Source of the DNA: Agromyces marinus
GTDB lineage: Bacteria; Actinomycetota; Actinomycetes; Actinomycetales; Microbacteriaceae
Assembly: GCF_021442325.1 (NCBI RefSeq)
Contig: NZ_CP087879.1
Location: forward strand, 434,001-498,000
Direction: 5' to 3'
DNA length: 64,000 nucleotides
Shown: piece by piece, positions 25,237 to 33,188 of the stretch
Layout: each line of letters opens with the position of its first letter
Position numbering within the stretch: the first letter of the stretch is position 1
The notes under the pieces: model-generated
What the model saw: only the letters and a program-made list of their open reading frames with translations
The model's database searches: none
Told to the model about the DNA's origin: nothing
Position numbers and translations under genes: made by a program

Positions 25237-26439
25237 ATGACGGATCCCGGCATCAGCCCCGCCGCCAGCTTCGCGGATCTCACGACGCTCCGGGTCGGCG
25301 GCCCGATCGGCCGGCTCGTGACGGCGACGACGCAGCGTGGACTGGTCGAGGCCGTCCGCGAGGCCGAGGCTTCGGGCGAACCGTGGATGGTCCTCGGCGG
25401 CGGGTCGAACCTGCTCGTGGGCGATGACGGGTTCGAGGGCACGGTGATCCGGATCGCGACGCGCGGCATCGAGGTGCGTCCGGGCAGCGATCCCGGGTCG
25501 GTGCGGGTGCGCGTGCAGGCCGGCGAGACGTGGGACGACCTGGTCGCGTTCACGGTCGAGCGCGGGTTCTCGGGGCTCGAGGCGCTGAGCGGCATCCCGG
25601 GATCGGTCGGCGCCGCACCGGTCCAGAACATCGGTGCGTACGGGCAGGAGCTCTCCGACGTGCTCGTCGGCATCGAGTTCCTCGACGAGGGCGCGGCCGA
25701 GCCGCGGAGCATGTCGGCGGACGACCTCGAGCTCGGCTACCGGACCTCGGTGCTCAAGCAGGGCCTCGCGGGCGTCGTGGTCTCGATCGAACTCGTGCTG
25801 CACGACACGACCGCCGAGCAGGAGGTGCTCGGCGAGGCGCTCGGCACCCCGGTCGCGTACGCGCAGCTCGCGGGCGCGCTGGGTGTGCAGTTGGGCGACC
25901 GGGTGCCGGTGGCGGCGGCCCGCGAGGCGGTGCTCGCGTTGCGGGCGGGCAAGGGCATGGTGCTCGATCCCGAGGATCCCGACTCGGTGAGCGCGGGCTC
26001 GTTCTTCACGAACCCGATCGTGTCCGAGCGGATGGCGCGCAGCCTCCCTGGTGACGCCCCGCGCTGGTATCTCGAACCCGACGAACCCGACGAGGTGGTT
26101 CCGCTGGCGGAGCTCGAGGCGCGGTCGCCGCTGGATGCGTTCCTCGAGCATCAGGCCGAGGCCGCGTCGGCGGCCGAGCGTGCGGTCGCGGATCCGACGC
26201 TGCCGCTGGTGAAGCTGTCGGCTGCGTGGCTCATCGAGCACAGCGGCATCCGTCGTGGCTTCGCCCTTCCCGGCTCGCGCGCCGCGGTGTCGTCGAAGCA
26301 CACGCTCGCACTGACGAATCGTGGCGGCGCGAGCGCGGAGGAGCTCGCCCAGCTCGCGCGCTTCGTGCAGGGGCGGGTGCAGTCCGAGTTCGGCATCCTG
26401 CTGCACCCGGAGCCGGTGCTGGTCGGCGTCGAGCTCTAG
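25237..26439 (+). CDS. murB: UDP-N-acetylenolpyruvoylglucosamine reductase
   Basis: A 400-residue FAD enzyme of peptidoglycan synthesis that reduces UDP-GlcNAc-enolpyruvate to UDP-MurNAc with NADPH. Seen are TTLRVGGPIG, the FAD-binding GGGSNLLVGDDGFEG, GLEALSGIPGSVGAAPVQNIGAYGQ split by the conserved turn, YRTSVLK, and SAGSFFTNPIV with the catalytic serine. The sequence is about 50 residues longer than E. coli MurB, with an acidic insert near residue 285 (EPDEPDEVVPLAELEARS). It is the last gene of the dehydratase operon and converges on the response regulator gene. Confidence 0.95.
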   Translation: MTDPGISPAASFADLTTLRVGGPIGRLVTATTQRGLVEAVREAEASGEPWMVLGGGSNLLVGDDGFEGTVIRIATRGIEVRPGSDPGSVRVRVQAGETWDDLVAFTVERGFSGLEALSGIPGSVGAAPVQNIGAYGQELSDVLVGIEFLDEGAAEPRSMSADDLELGYRTSVLKQGLAGVVVSIELVLHDTTAEQEVLGEALGTPVAYAQLAGALGVQLGDRVPVAAAREAVLALRAGKGMVLDPEDPDSVSAGSFFTNPIVSERMARSLPGDAPRWYLEPDEPDEVVPLAELEARSPLDAFLEHQAEAASAAERAVADPTLPLVKLSAAWLIEHSGIRRGFALPGSRAAVSSKHTLALTNRGGASAEELAQLARFVQGRVQSEFGILLHPEPVLVGVEL

Positions 26440-26450
26440 CGGGAGGGCGC

Positions 26451-27092
26451 TCAGAGCAGCCCGAGCTCCATCGCCCGTGTGACCGCGCGCGTGCGGTCGC
26501 TCACCTCGAGCTTCTCGAACACGTGGATGAGGTGCGTCTTCACGGTCGCCTCGCCGATGTGCAGCATCCGCCCGATCTCGGGGTTCGAGCGGCCGTCGGC
26601 GACGAGCCGGAGCACGTCGAGCTCACGCGGCGAGAGCGTCGGCGCGGGGTCGGCCGCCGACGTGCGCACGCGCGCGACGAGCTTCGCCGCGATCGACGGC
26701 GCGAGCACCGTCTCGCCCGCCGCGACCGAGCGGATGCCGGCGAGGATCTCCTCCTGGGGTGCGGCCTTGAGCAGGTACCCGCTCGCCCCGGCCTCGATCG
26801 CGGCGAGGATGTGGTCGTCGGTCTCGTAGGTCGTGAGCACGAGCACCCGCGTGCCCGCCCCGCCGACGGATGCCACGATCCGCTCGGTCGCGGCCGCGCC
26901 GTCGAGCACGGGCATGCGCAGGTCCATGAGCACGAGGTCGGGACGCAGCTCGGTCGCGAGGGCGACGGCCTGGGCGCCGTCGACGGCCTCGCCGACGACC
27001 TCGATGCCGGGCTCCGATTCGAGCAGCCCGACGATCCCGGCCCGCACGATCGGGTGGTCGTCGGCCACGACGACCCGGATCGGCTCGTTCAT
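26451..27092 (-). CDS. NarL-family response regulator
   Basis: A 213-residue regulator with receiver motifs VADDHP, phospho-acceptor Asp in LVLMDLRMPVLDG, LTTYETDD and GYLLKAAP, and a LuxR HTH (LSPRELDVLRLVADGRSNPE, ATVKTHLIHVFEKL). It is encoded at the 3' end of a four-gene minus-strand operon and its ATG overlaps the stop of the kinase gene. It most likely controls the ABC-2 exporter genes at the head of the same operon. Confidence 0.93.
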   Translation of the reverse strand: MNEPIRVVVADDHPIVRAGIVGLLESEPGIEVVGEAVDGAQAVALATELRPDLVLMDLRMPVLDGAAATERIVASVGGAGTRVLVLTTYETDDHILAAIEAGASGYLLKAAPQEEILAGIRSVAAGETVLAPSIAAKLVARVRTSAADPAPTLSPRELDVLRLVADGRSNPEIGRMLHIGEATVKTHLIHVFEKLEVSDRTRAVTRAMELGLL

Positions 27093-28348
27093 GCCTCGCC
27101 TCCAGCCCGGGCACGGGCGCCGGCCGCGCCGCCTCCGCCGCCTCCGCCGCCTCCGCCGCCTCCGTCGTCGGTCGTGGGCCCGGGCGCGGCATCCGCCCGG
27201 GGCACGACGACCCGCAGGACCGTGCCGCCGTTGCGCCCGGCCCCGAACTCGAGCCGGCCGCCGACCAGGCCGACGCGATCGCGCATGCCCGCCAGTCCGA
27301 ATCCGCCGTCGCGGTGTGCCGGGTCGCCGGGCCCGACGCCGTCGTCGCGGACCGCGAGCACGATCTCGGGCGGCGTGCCCGAGGTCGTGACGGCGATCTC
27401 GGCCGCACTCGCCCGCGCATGCTTGCGCACGTTCGCGAGCCCCTCCTGCGCGCACCTGAGCAGCACGACCTCGAGCTCGCGGTCGAGGCCCGAGGCATCC
27501 GTCGTCACCGACACCCGCACGCCGGTCTCGCGCTCGAACGTCGCGGCCAGCCGTCGCAGCGCCTCCGCGAGGCCGGCATCCGAGTCGACCGGGGCCAGCG
27601 AGGCGACGAGCCCGCGCGCCTCGGTGAGCGCCTCGCGCGCCATCTGCTCCATGAGCTCGACGTCGCCGCGAGCGGATGCCGCATCCGCACCCTCGACGGC
27701 GGCGAGCCGCCGCGCGGTGCGCTGGGCGACCATCACGAGGCCCGTGAGGCTCTGCGCGATCGTGTCGTGGATCTCGCGGGCGAGCCGGCCCCGCTCGTCG
27801 GAGACCCCGGCGTCGCGGTGCATCGCCGCGAGCTGACCCTGCGCGGCCTGCAACTCGTCGAGCAGGCGCGCACGCTCCTCGCCGAACTCGGCGATCCGCG
27901 TGACCCAGAGGCCGAGCGCGATGCTGAATCCGACCGACAGGGCGGCGACGACGCTGCCGACGACGAGGCCCGCAGGCCACTCCCGCACCGCGTAGCCCAC
28001 GACGATCGCGACGGCGATGGCGAGGTTCGCGATGATCGCGCTGCGCGTCGACGGCGACGACGACCAGACGAACGGGTACAGGAACGCCTGGAGGATCGCG
28101 AACGACGGCTCGATGACCGTGCCGATCGCGAGGAGCACCGCGTAGACGAGCGAGACCGCGAGGTGCGCGCGCGGCGTCGCGACCGGCACGCACCTGCGGC
28201 CCCAGACGAGGTGGACGAGCAGGAACGCCCCTGCGGTCGCCCACACGCCCGCGTCGTCGGCGCCGAACGGCGGGTCGAGCAGCGAGATCGCGACGATCAC
28301 CACCGAGACGGCGATCGCCGCGGCATCCCACCACCGCACGTTCTGCAT
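27089..28348 (-). CDS. Sensor histidine kinase (DesK/NarL-type)
   Basis: A 419-residue kinase. Four to six N-terminal membrane helices (residues 1-150) are followed by a linker helix, the H-box RLAREIHDTIAQSLTGLVMV and an ATPase domain (CAQEGLANVRKHA, RDDGVGPGD, GGFGLAGMRDRV). The C-terminus ends with a run of Gly encoded by a 9-bp tandem repeat and a short Ala/Arg tail. It is the cognate kinase of the overlapping response regulator and is transcribed with the ABC-2 exporter, a layout common for drug- or lipid-responsive export systems. Confidence 0.92.
   Translation of the reverse strand: MQNVRWWDAAAIAVSVVIVAISLLDPPFGADDAGVWATAGAFLLVHLVWGRRCVPVATPRAHLAVSLVYAVLLAIGTVIEPSFAILQAFLYPFVWSSSPSTRSAIIANLAIAVAIVVGYAVREWPAGLVVGSVVAALSVGFSIALGLWVTRIAEFGEERARLLDELQAAQGQLAAMHRDAGVSDERGRLAREIHDTIAQSLTGLVMVAQRTARRLAAVEGADAASARGDVELMEQMAREALTEARGLVASLAPVDSDAGLAEALRRLAATFERETGVRVSVTTDASGLDRELEVVLLRCAQEGLANVRKHARASAAEIAVTTSGTPPEIVLAVRDDGVGPGDPAHRDGGFGLAGMRDRVGLVGGRLEFGAGRNGGTVLRVVVPRADAAPGPTTDDGGGGGGGGGGGGAAGARARAGGEA
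27128..27163. repeat. 9-bp tandem repeat, four units, in kinase C-terminus
   Basis: Four copies of GCCGCCTCC (plus strand) encode Gly-Gly-Gly on the minus strand. Because the unit is a multiple of three, copy-number change would lengthen or shorten the poly-Gly tail without a frameshift. Confidence 0.85.
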
Positions 28349-28387
28349 GGACTCAGGCTCCCACAGGGCGTTCGTGCTGCGAAGCGC

Positions 28388-29251
28388 TCACGCGTCGCGC
28401 CGGATCCACCGGAAGGTGAGCCGGCTCAGGACGAGCCCGACGACGAGCCACGCGAGGAGCGCGACCGCGACCCACCCGAGCTCCCACGCGCCGTTCTGCT
28501 CGAGCACCGCGAAGTCCTCGGGCAGGAACACGGCGCGCATGCCCTGCGCCATCCACTTCAGCGGGAACAGGCTCGCCACGTTCTGCATCCACTCGGGGAG
28601 TGCGTAGAACTGGAGGTAGACGCCCGAGATGAACTGCAGCACGAGCAGGATCGGGATCACGACCGCAGAGGCCGACTTGCCCGAGCGCGGAACCGACGAC
28701 AGTGCGATGCCGAGCAGGGCCGACGTGCCGACGCCGAGCACGAACACCCAGGCGAAGGTCGCCCACTTCTCGGGCTCGGTGGGCAGCGCGATGCCGAACA
28801 GGGTGGCGGCGGCGAGCAGCAGCAGCCCGGCCTGCATCACGCCGGTCACGAAGACCTGACCGATCTTGCCCAGGAAGTACGACACCGGCGAGAGCGGTGT
28901 GCCGCCGAGGCGCTTCAGCGTGCCGTCGGACTTCTCGGTCGCGATGTCGATCGCGAGGTTCTGCACGCCCGAGAGCAGCATGCCCGCGGCGAGCATGCCC
29001 GGCAGGTAGTAGGCGCCCACGGAGACGCCCTCCATCCCGGGGCCCGGCTGGATGTCCCCGCTCGAACTGAAGGCCGCCGTGAAGATGCCGAGCATGATGA
29101 ACGGGAACAGGAACGTGAAGAAGACGGCGTCGGGGGAGCGGAAGTAGCTCGTGACCTCGTAGCCGATGCGGGAGGCGCCGAGCGCGAAGCGCCCGGGTCG
29201 ACGGATGCCGGCGGCGGGGCCGGTCGCGGTGGGGCTGACGGCGGTGCTCAT
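28388..29251 (-). CDS. ABC-2 type exporter permease
   Basis: A 287-residue permease with six hydrophobic segments and the ABC-2 features FFTFLFPFIMLGIFTAAF, EKSDGTLKRLGGTPLSP and a final FPLKWMAQGMRAVFLP segment. It forms an exporter with the ATPase encoded upstream, which overlaps it by four bases. The two-component genes follow 39 bp later. Substrates of such pairs include antibiotics, lantibiotics and lipids; none can be chosen here. Confidence 0.9.
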   Translation of the reverse strand: MSTAVSPTATGPAAGIRRPGRFALGASRIGYEVTSYFRSPDAVFFTFLFPFIMLGIFTAAFSSSGDIQPGPGMEGVSVGAYYLPGMLAAGMLLSGVQNLAIDIATEKSDGTLKRLGGTPLSPVSYFLGKIGQVFVTGVMQAGLLLLAAATLFGIALPTEPEKWATFAWVFVLGVGTSALLGIALSSVPRSGKSASAVVIPILLVLQFISGVYLQFYALPEWMQNVASLFPLKWMAQGMRAVFLPEDFAVLEQNGAWELGWVAVALLAWLVVGLVLSRLTFRWIRRDA

Positions 29252-30132
29252 GCGTGGGCCTCCTCGGTCTCGCGGGTCTCGGCGCCGGCGGCGCGGACCA
29301 GGTCCAGGTAGATGTCCTCGAGGCTCGGACGGATGACCTCGAGGTCGACGGGTTCGCCGCCGAGGTCGCGGGCGACGGATGCCACGAGCCGCGCCGGGTG
29401 CTCGGTGCGCGCTTCGCGCGGGGAGCCGTCGGCGTCTCGCCAGCGCACGATCGGGACGCGCGCCTCGGCGCCGCCGAGCTCGTGCACGCGGCCGACGTCG
29501 ACGAGCCTGCCACCGATGATGATGCCGGCCCGGTCGCCGAGCTGCTCGGCCTCGTCGAGGTAGTGCGTGGTGAGCAGGATGGTCGTCCCCTCGCGCTTCA
29601 GCGACCGGATCAGCGCCCAGAACTCGCGGCGCGCCTCGGGGTCGAAGCCCGTCGTGGGCTCGTCGAGGAACAGCAGTTCGGGTCGCCCGATGATGCCGAG
29701 GGCCACATCGAGCCGTCGCCGCTGCCCGCCCGAGAGCTTCGCGATGCGCGTGCGCTCCTTCGCCTCGAGCCCGACGGCGGCGATCACCTCGTCGACGTCG
29801 CGCGGGTGCGGGTAGAGCCCGGCGAAGTGCGCGAGTTGCTCGCGCACGGTCATCGCGCCGCTCTCGGTGCCCGACTGCAGCACGATGCCGATGCGCGCCT
29901 TCCAGTCGAGGCCGCCGTGGGCCGGATCGACGCCGAGCACGTCGACCTCGCCCGCGCTGCGCAGGCGGTAGCCCTCGAGGATCTCGATCGTGGTCGACTT
30001 GCCCGCGCCGTTCGGCCCGAGCAGCGCGAAGGTCTCGCCGCGCGGGATGTCGAGGTCGATGCCGTCGACCGCGGCGACGGTGCCGTACTGCTTGCGGAGT
30101 CCGCGGATCCGGACTGCTGGGATGTTCTCCAT
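29248..30132 (-). CDS. ABC exporter ATPase (DrrA/CcmA-like)
   Basis: A 294-residue ATPase with Walker A GPNGAGKST, Q-loop IVLQSGTESGAMTV, signature LSGGQRRRLDVALG, Walker B LLFLDEPTTGFD and switch His in LTTHYLDEAEQL. The C-terminal 80 residues resemble the DrrA regulatory extension. It is the first gene of the four-gene operon (ATPase, permease, kinase, regulator) on the minus strand, separated from the oxygenase gene upstream by a terminator at 30205. Confidence 0.92.
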   Translation of the reverse strand: MENIPAVRIRGLRKQYGTVAAVDGIDLDIPRGETFALLGPNGAGKSTTIEILEGYRLRSAGEVDVLGVDPAHGGLDWKARIGIVLQSGTESGAMTVREQLAHFAGLYPHPRDVDEVIAAVGLEAKERTRIAKLSGGQRRRLDVALGIIGRPELLFLDEPTTGFDPEARREFWALIRSLKREGTTILLTTHYLDEAEQLGDRAGIIIGGRLVDVGRVHELGGAEARVPIVRWRDADGSPREARTEHPARLVASVARDLGGEPVDLEVIRPSLEDIYLDLVRAAGAETRETEEAHA

Positions 30133-30204
30133 GCCTCGAGCCTGCTCTCCGGACGGCCCGGGCGGTAGCCGTGGAGCGGTCGATCACGCCCTCAACCGGT
30201 CGGT

Positions 30205-30241
30205 GGATGCCGCGTCCGTGCAGCGCGCGGACGCGGCATCC
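30205..30241 (-). terminator. Terminator-like hairpin after oxygenase gene
   Basis: Perfect 14-bp arms GGATGCCGCGTCCG (30205-30218) and CGGACGCGGCATCC (30228-30241) enclose nine bases. It lies seven bp beyond the oxygenase stop on the minus strand and again uses an inverted GGATGCC pair. Confidence 0.65.
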
Positions 30242-30247
30242 GCTCGA

Positions 30248-31252
30248 TCACGCCCCGACCAGCAGGTGCGGGTGCTGCGCCTCGACCACGTCGGGGTGCG
30301 AGCGCATGCGGCTCTTCAGCCAGTTCTCGCCGAAGACGGCGTGCAGCGGGTTCGCGGGGTCGTCGGTGATGCCGCGCGCCTCGGCCGCGAGCGAGGGCGG
30401 GAGCTCGACGCTCGGGATCCGCGCGTCGAGCGACGGCCCGTGGAAGTAGGGGATCGAGATGCGCTCGGTGCCGGGCTCGGGGGAGACCACGCGGTGCAGC
30501 GTCGCCTTGAGGTACCCGCCCGTGGCGATCTCGAGCAGTTCGCCGATGTTCACCACGAACGCGCCGGGGGGCGGGGTCACGTCGATCCACTCGCCGTCCT
30601 TCTCGACCTGGAGGCCGGCCTTGCCCTCCTCGACGGAGAGCAGCGTGAGCACGCCGAGGTCCTTGTGCGCGCCGACGCCCTGCGCGGGCTGCTCGGCCTC
30701 GACGCCCGGGTAGCGCACGATCTTCACGTACGGCGACGGCGTCGCGAACGCCTCGTCGAAGGTGTCGGCCGGTGCGCCGAGCGCCTCGGCCCAGGCGCGC
30801 AGGAGCCGCGTGCCGACCTCGTCGAGGCGCGTGATCCACTCCTCGGCGACCTCGCGCAGCTCGGGCAGTGCGGCGGGCCACAGGTTCGGCCCCTGCAGCA
30901 CCCAGTAGTCGGGCGTGTCGGGTCCGAGCGGCACGGCGGGGCGCTCGGCGCCGATGTCGATCTGCTCGCGGATGTCGACGCGGCCGAGGGTGCGTTCGCC
31001 GCCCATGCGCGTGTAGCCGCGGAAGTGCGGGCTCTTCACGTTCTCGATCGCCAGCTTGTGCGATTCGGGCAGTGCGAAGAACGCGCGGGCGGCCGCGTAG
31101 GCGCGTTCGATCAGCTCAGCGGGCACGCCGTGGCCGACGAGCGAGAAGAAGCCGACCTCGTGGGTCGCGCGGCGCAGTTCGTCGCGGAACGCGGCCTGCT
31201 GTTCGGGCGTGCCGTTGAGGAGGGAGAGGTCGAGGACGGGGATGCCGGACAT
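30248..31252 (-). CDS. Isopenicillin N synthase-family Fe(II)/2-oxoglutarate dioxygenase
   Basis: A 334-residue oxygenase. The N-terminal non-haem dioxygenase domain has GFFSLVGHGVP, and the C-terminal jelly roll has the iron ligands in GAHKDLGVLTLL (HxD) and LHRVVSP (distal His), with RISIPYFHGP carrying the 2-oxoglutarate-type Arg-x-Ser. It resembles plant ACC oxidase/flavanone hydroxylase-like bacterial proteins of unknown substrate. The ATG at 31252 has AAAGGA upstream. A 222-nt leader containing stem-loops and an 11-codon Cys-rich ORF precedes it, suggesting control by cysteine supply and a role in sulfur metabolism (inference). Confidence 0.85.
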   Translation of the reverse strand: MSGIPVLDLSLLNGTPEQQAAFRDELRRATHEVGFFSLVGHGVPAELIERAYAAARAFFALPESHKLAIENVKSPHFRGYTRMGGERTLGRVDIREQIDIGAERPAVPLGPDTPDYWVLQGPNLWPAALPELREVAEEWITRLDEVGTRLLRAWAEALGAPADTFDEAFATPSPYVKIVRYPGVEAEQPAQGVGAHKDLGVLTLLSVEEGKAGLQVEKDGEWIDVTPPPGAFVVNIGELLEIATGGYLKATLHRVVSPEPGTERISIPYFHGPSLDARIPSVELPPSLAAEARGITDDPANPLHAVFGENWLKSRMRSHPDVVEAQHPHLLVGA

Positions 31253-31311
31253 GTGCTGGTCCTTTCGAGGGCCGGGAGGGTGGTGCGCCGACGAAGCGGC
31301 CCCGGCATCCT

Positions 31312-31472
31312 GGGGACGTCGGCTCCCTGGCATCCGGCCGGCCGTCCCCTGGGGGCTGACGGGCGATGGATGCCGCGGGGCTGACGCGGACGCGTCGGAT
31401 GCGGCGTGAGCACTGGGCTGCGGTCGGCGGCGCGTGGAGAATCGCGCCCTGGGATCGTCGGGGAGGACGATC
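31312..31472 (-). promoter_or_regulatory. Structured leader (possible attenuator) of the oxygenase mRNA
   Basis: Reading the minus strand after the leader ORF there are three stem-loops: GATCGTC/GACGATC at 31472-31453, GGCGCG/CGCGCC at 31448-31429, and a long one closed by GGGGACG/CGTCCCC at 31349-31312. The first begins three bases after the leader ORF stop. No T-run follows the last, so an intrinsic or Rho-type attenuation mechanism is not decided. Confidence 0.45.
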
Positions 31473-31474
31473 GC

Positions 31475-31510
31475 CTAGCGGCGACAGCAGCGACAGGACT
31501 TGGTGCTCAC
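31475..31510 (-). CDS. Cysteine-rich leader peptide (11 codons)
   Basis: GTG AGC ACC AAG TCC TGT CGC TGC TGT CGC CGC TAG encodes VSTKSCRCCRR, with three Cys codons in four positions. In a genome where Cys is rare this is a strong sign of a regulatory uORF in which ribosome stalling at Cys codons reports charged tRNA-Cys. A -10-like TACCGT (31526-31521) ends ten bases before the GTG, so translation may begin almost at the 5' end; there is no Shine-Dalgarno site. Cysteine leader peptides of this type are described upstream of actinobacterial sulfur genes. The downstream gene is the oxygenase at 30248-31252. Confidence 0.6.
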   Translation of the reverse strand: MSTKSCRCCRR

Positions 31511-31558
31511 GATGTCGCACACGGTAGCACGCGGCGGGCGTTCCGCGGAATCCGGCCG

Positions 31559-32218
31559 TCAGGCGGCGAGGACGAGCGAGGCCGCGATCGCGAGCATCAC
31601 GAGGGCGATGATGCCGTCGAGGATGCGCCAGGCGAGCGGGCTCGCGAGCGGGCGGCCGAGGAGCCTCGCGCCGTAGGCCAGGGCGAAGAACCAGGCGAGG
31701 CTCGCCGTGATCGCACCGGCCGCGAACGTCCAGCGCGCCTCGCCGTGGGTGGCCCCGACCGAGCCGAGCAGGATCACGGTGTCGAGGTAGACGTGCGGGT
31801 TCAGCCAGGTCAGCGCGAGGCACGTGAGGATCACGGGCGCGAGGGCGGTCCGCGTGAGGGTACCGACCCGACCCTGCGCGGCCCCGGGACCCTCCTGTTC
31901 GAGCGCGGGTTCGGCCACGAGGCCCGCGTCGGCGCCGCGCAGCGCGCGGCGTGCGGCGAGCACGGCGTAGCCCACGAGGAACGCCGCACCCGCCCACCGC
32001 GCGATGCCGACGAGCCACGGCATGGCCTGTAGTGCGGCCCCCATTCCGCCGACGCCGGCGGCGATGAGCACGGCGTCGGATGCCGCGCAGATCGCGGCGA
32101 CCACGAACACGTGTTCGCGCCGGACCCCCTGGCGCAGCACGAACACGTTCTGCGCGCCGATGGCGACGATCAGGGAGAGCCCGAGCCCGAGGCCCGCGGC
32201 GAACACGGTGACATCCAC
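31559..32218 (-). CDS. lysE: LysE/ArgO-family amino acid exporter
   Basis: A 219-residue exporter with about six membrane helices. The start MDVTVFAAGLGLGLSLIVAI and GAQNVFVLRQGVRREHVF, and the later TWLNPHVYLDTVILLG, are hallmarks of LysE/ArgO. These proteins export surplus lysine and arginine. It is divergent from a LysG-type regulator with a 70-bp shared promoter region, the classic lysE-lysG pair. Its stop is 48 bp before the Cys leader ORF. Confidence 0.93.
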   Translation of the reverse strand: MDVTVFAAGLGLGLSLIVAIGAQNVFVLRQGVRREHVFVVAAICAASDAVLIAAGVGGMGAALQAMPWLVGIARWAGAAFLVGYAVLAARRALRGADAGLVAEPALEQEGPGAAQGRVGTLTRTALAPVILTCLALTWLNPHVYLDTVILLGSVGATHGEARWTFAAGAITASLAWFFALAYGARLLGRPLASPLAWRILDGIIALVMLAIAASLVLAA

Positions 32219-32276
32219 GGCGACGACGCTACGGCCCGCGTGCGATGGAATCCAGCTCAGGATTCTTCAGGACCAT

Positions 32277-32282
32277 TAGCAT
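32277..32282 (+). promoter_or_regulatory. -10 box for leaderless lysG
   Basis: TAGCAT ends exactly six bases before the ATG at 32289, placing the transcription start on the start codon. The 70-bp gap to lysE must also hold the LysG operator; the partly repeated words AGGATTCTTCAGGACC (32259-32274) are a candidate. Confidence 0.55.
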
Positions 32283-32288
32283 CGCTTC

Positions 32289-33188
32289 ATGCACATTCCC
32301 CTCGACCTCGCGCGGACCCTCGCGGCCGTCGTCGACGCCGGAACCTTCGAGGGCGCCGCGGCCGACCTCCGGATCACGCCCTCCGCGGTCTCGCAGCGCG
32401 TGAAGCAGCTCGAACGGCGACTCGGTCGCGTGCTCGCCGTGCGGACCAAGCCCGTCCGCCCCACCGAGGCCGGCGCCGCCGTCGTCCGCCTCGCGCGCCA
32501 GCTCGCGCTGCTCGAGCACGACGCGCTCGCCGCGTTCGGCGGCGAGGATTCGGCATCCGCCCGCCCCACGACCGTGCCGCTCGCGGTCAACGCCGACTCG
32601 CTCGCGACCTGGTTCCTGCCCGCGCTCGCCCGGCTCGCGGGCGCGCACCCGGTCGTCTTCGACCTCCACCGCGACGACCAGGACTTCACCGCCGGGCTCC
32701 TCGAGAGCGGCACCGTGATGGGGGCCGTGACCTCGCAGGCCGACCCGGTCGCCGGATGCCTCGTCCGCCCGCTCGGCGTCATGCGCTACACCGCCGTCGC
32801 CACGCCCGGCTGGATCGCCCGATGGTGCCCGGGCGGCGCCGATGCCGGCGCCCTCGCACGCGCCCCCCGGGTCGACTTCGACCGGCGCGACGACCTGCAG
32901 GCCGAGTACCTGCGCCGGATCGGAGCGGATGCCGAGCAGCCGCCGCGGCACCTCGTGCCCGCGTCGAACGACTTCGCGACCGCGATCAAGCTCGGCCTCG
33001 GCTGGGGGCTCCTGCCCGGGTTCCAGTGCGACGAGGAGCTGGCCGACGGCCGGCTCGTCGCGCTCGGCGGCCCGGCGGTCGACGTGCCGCTGTACTGGCA
33101 GCAGTGGAACCTCGGTTCCCCGCTCCTCGACGCGATCGCCGAGGGCGTCACGCGCGATGCGCGCCGCGCTCTCGATCCGCCGGGGTGA
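32289..33188 (+). CDS. lysG: LysG/ArgP-family LysR regulator
   Basis: A 299-residue LysR regulator with HTH LARTLAAVVDAGTFEGAA and PSAVSQRVKQLERRLG, then VLAVRTKPVRPTEAG, as in LysG and IciA/ArgP. The effector domain contains NADSLATWFLPAL and FDLHRDDQDFTAGLL. LysG activates lysE when lysine, arginine or histidine accumulate. The divergent lysE gene confirms the pairing. It is followed immediately by the convergent dgt gene with no spacer. Confidence 0.92.
   Translation: MHIPLDLARTLAAVVDAGTFEGAAADLRITPSAVSQRVKQLERRLGRVLAVRTKPVRPTEAGAAVVRLARQLALLEHDALAAFGGEDSASARPTTVPLAVNADSLATWFLPALARLAGAHPVVFDLHRDDQDFTAGLLESGTVMGAVTSQADPVAGCLVRPLGVMRYTAVATPGWIARWCPGGADAGALARAPRVDFDRRDDLQAEYLRRIGADAEQPPRHLVPASNDFATAIKLGLGWGLLPGFQCDEELADGRLVALGGPAVDVPLYWQQWNLGSPLLDAIAEGVTRDARRALDPPG

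Noticed and set aside
27128..27163. Tandem repeat considered as a CRISPR fragment
   Set aside because: Units are contiguous 9-mers without spacers and are in frame inside a kinase gene; no cas gene is present.
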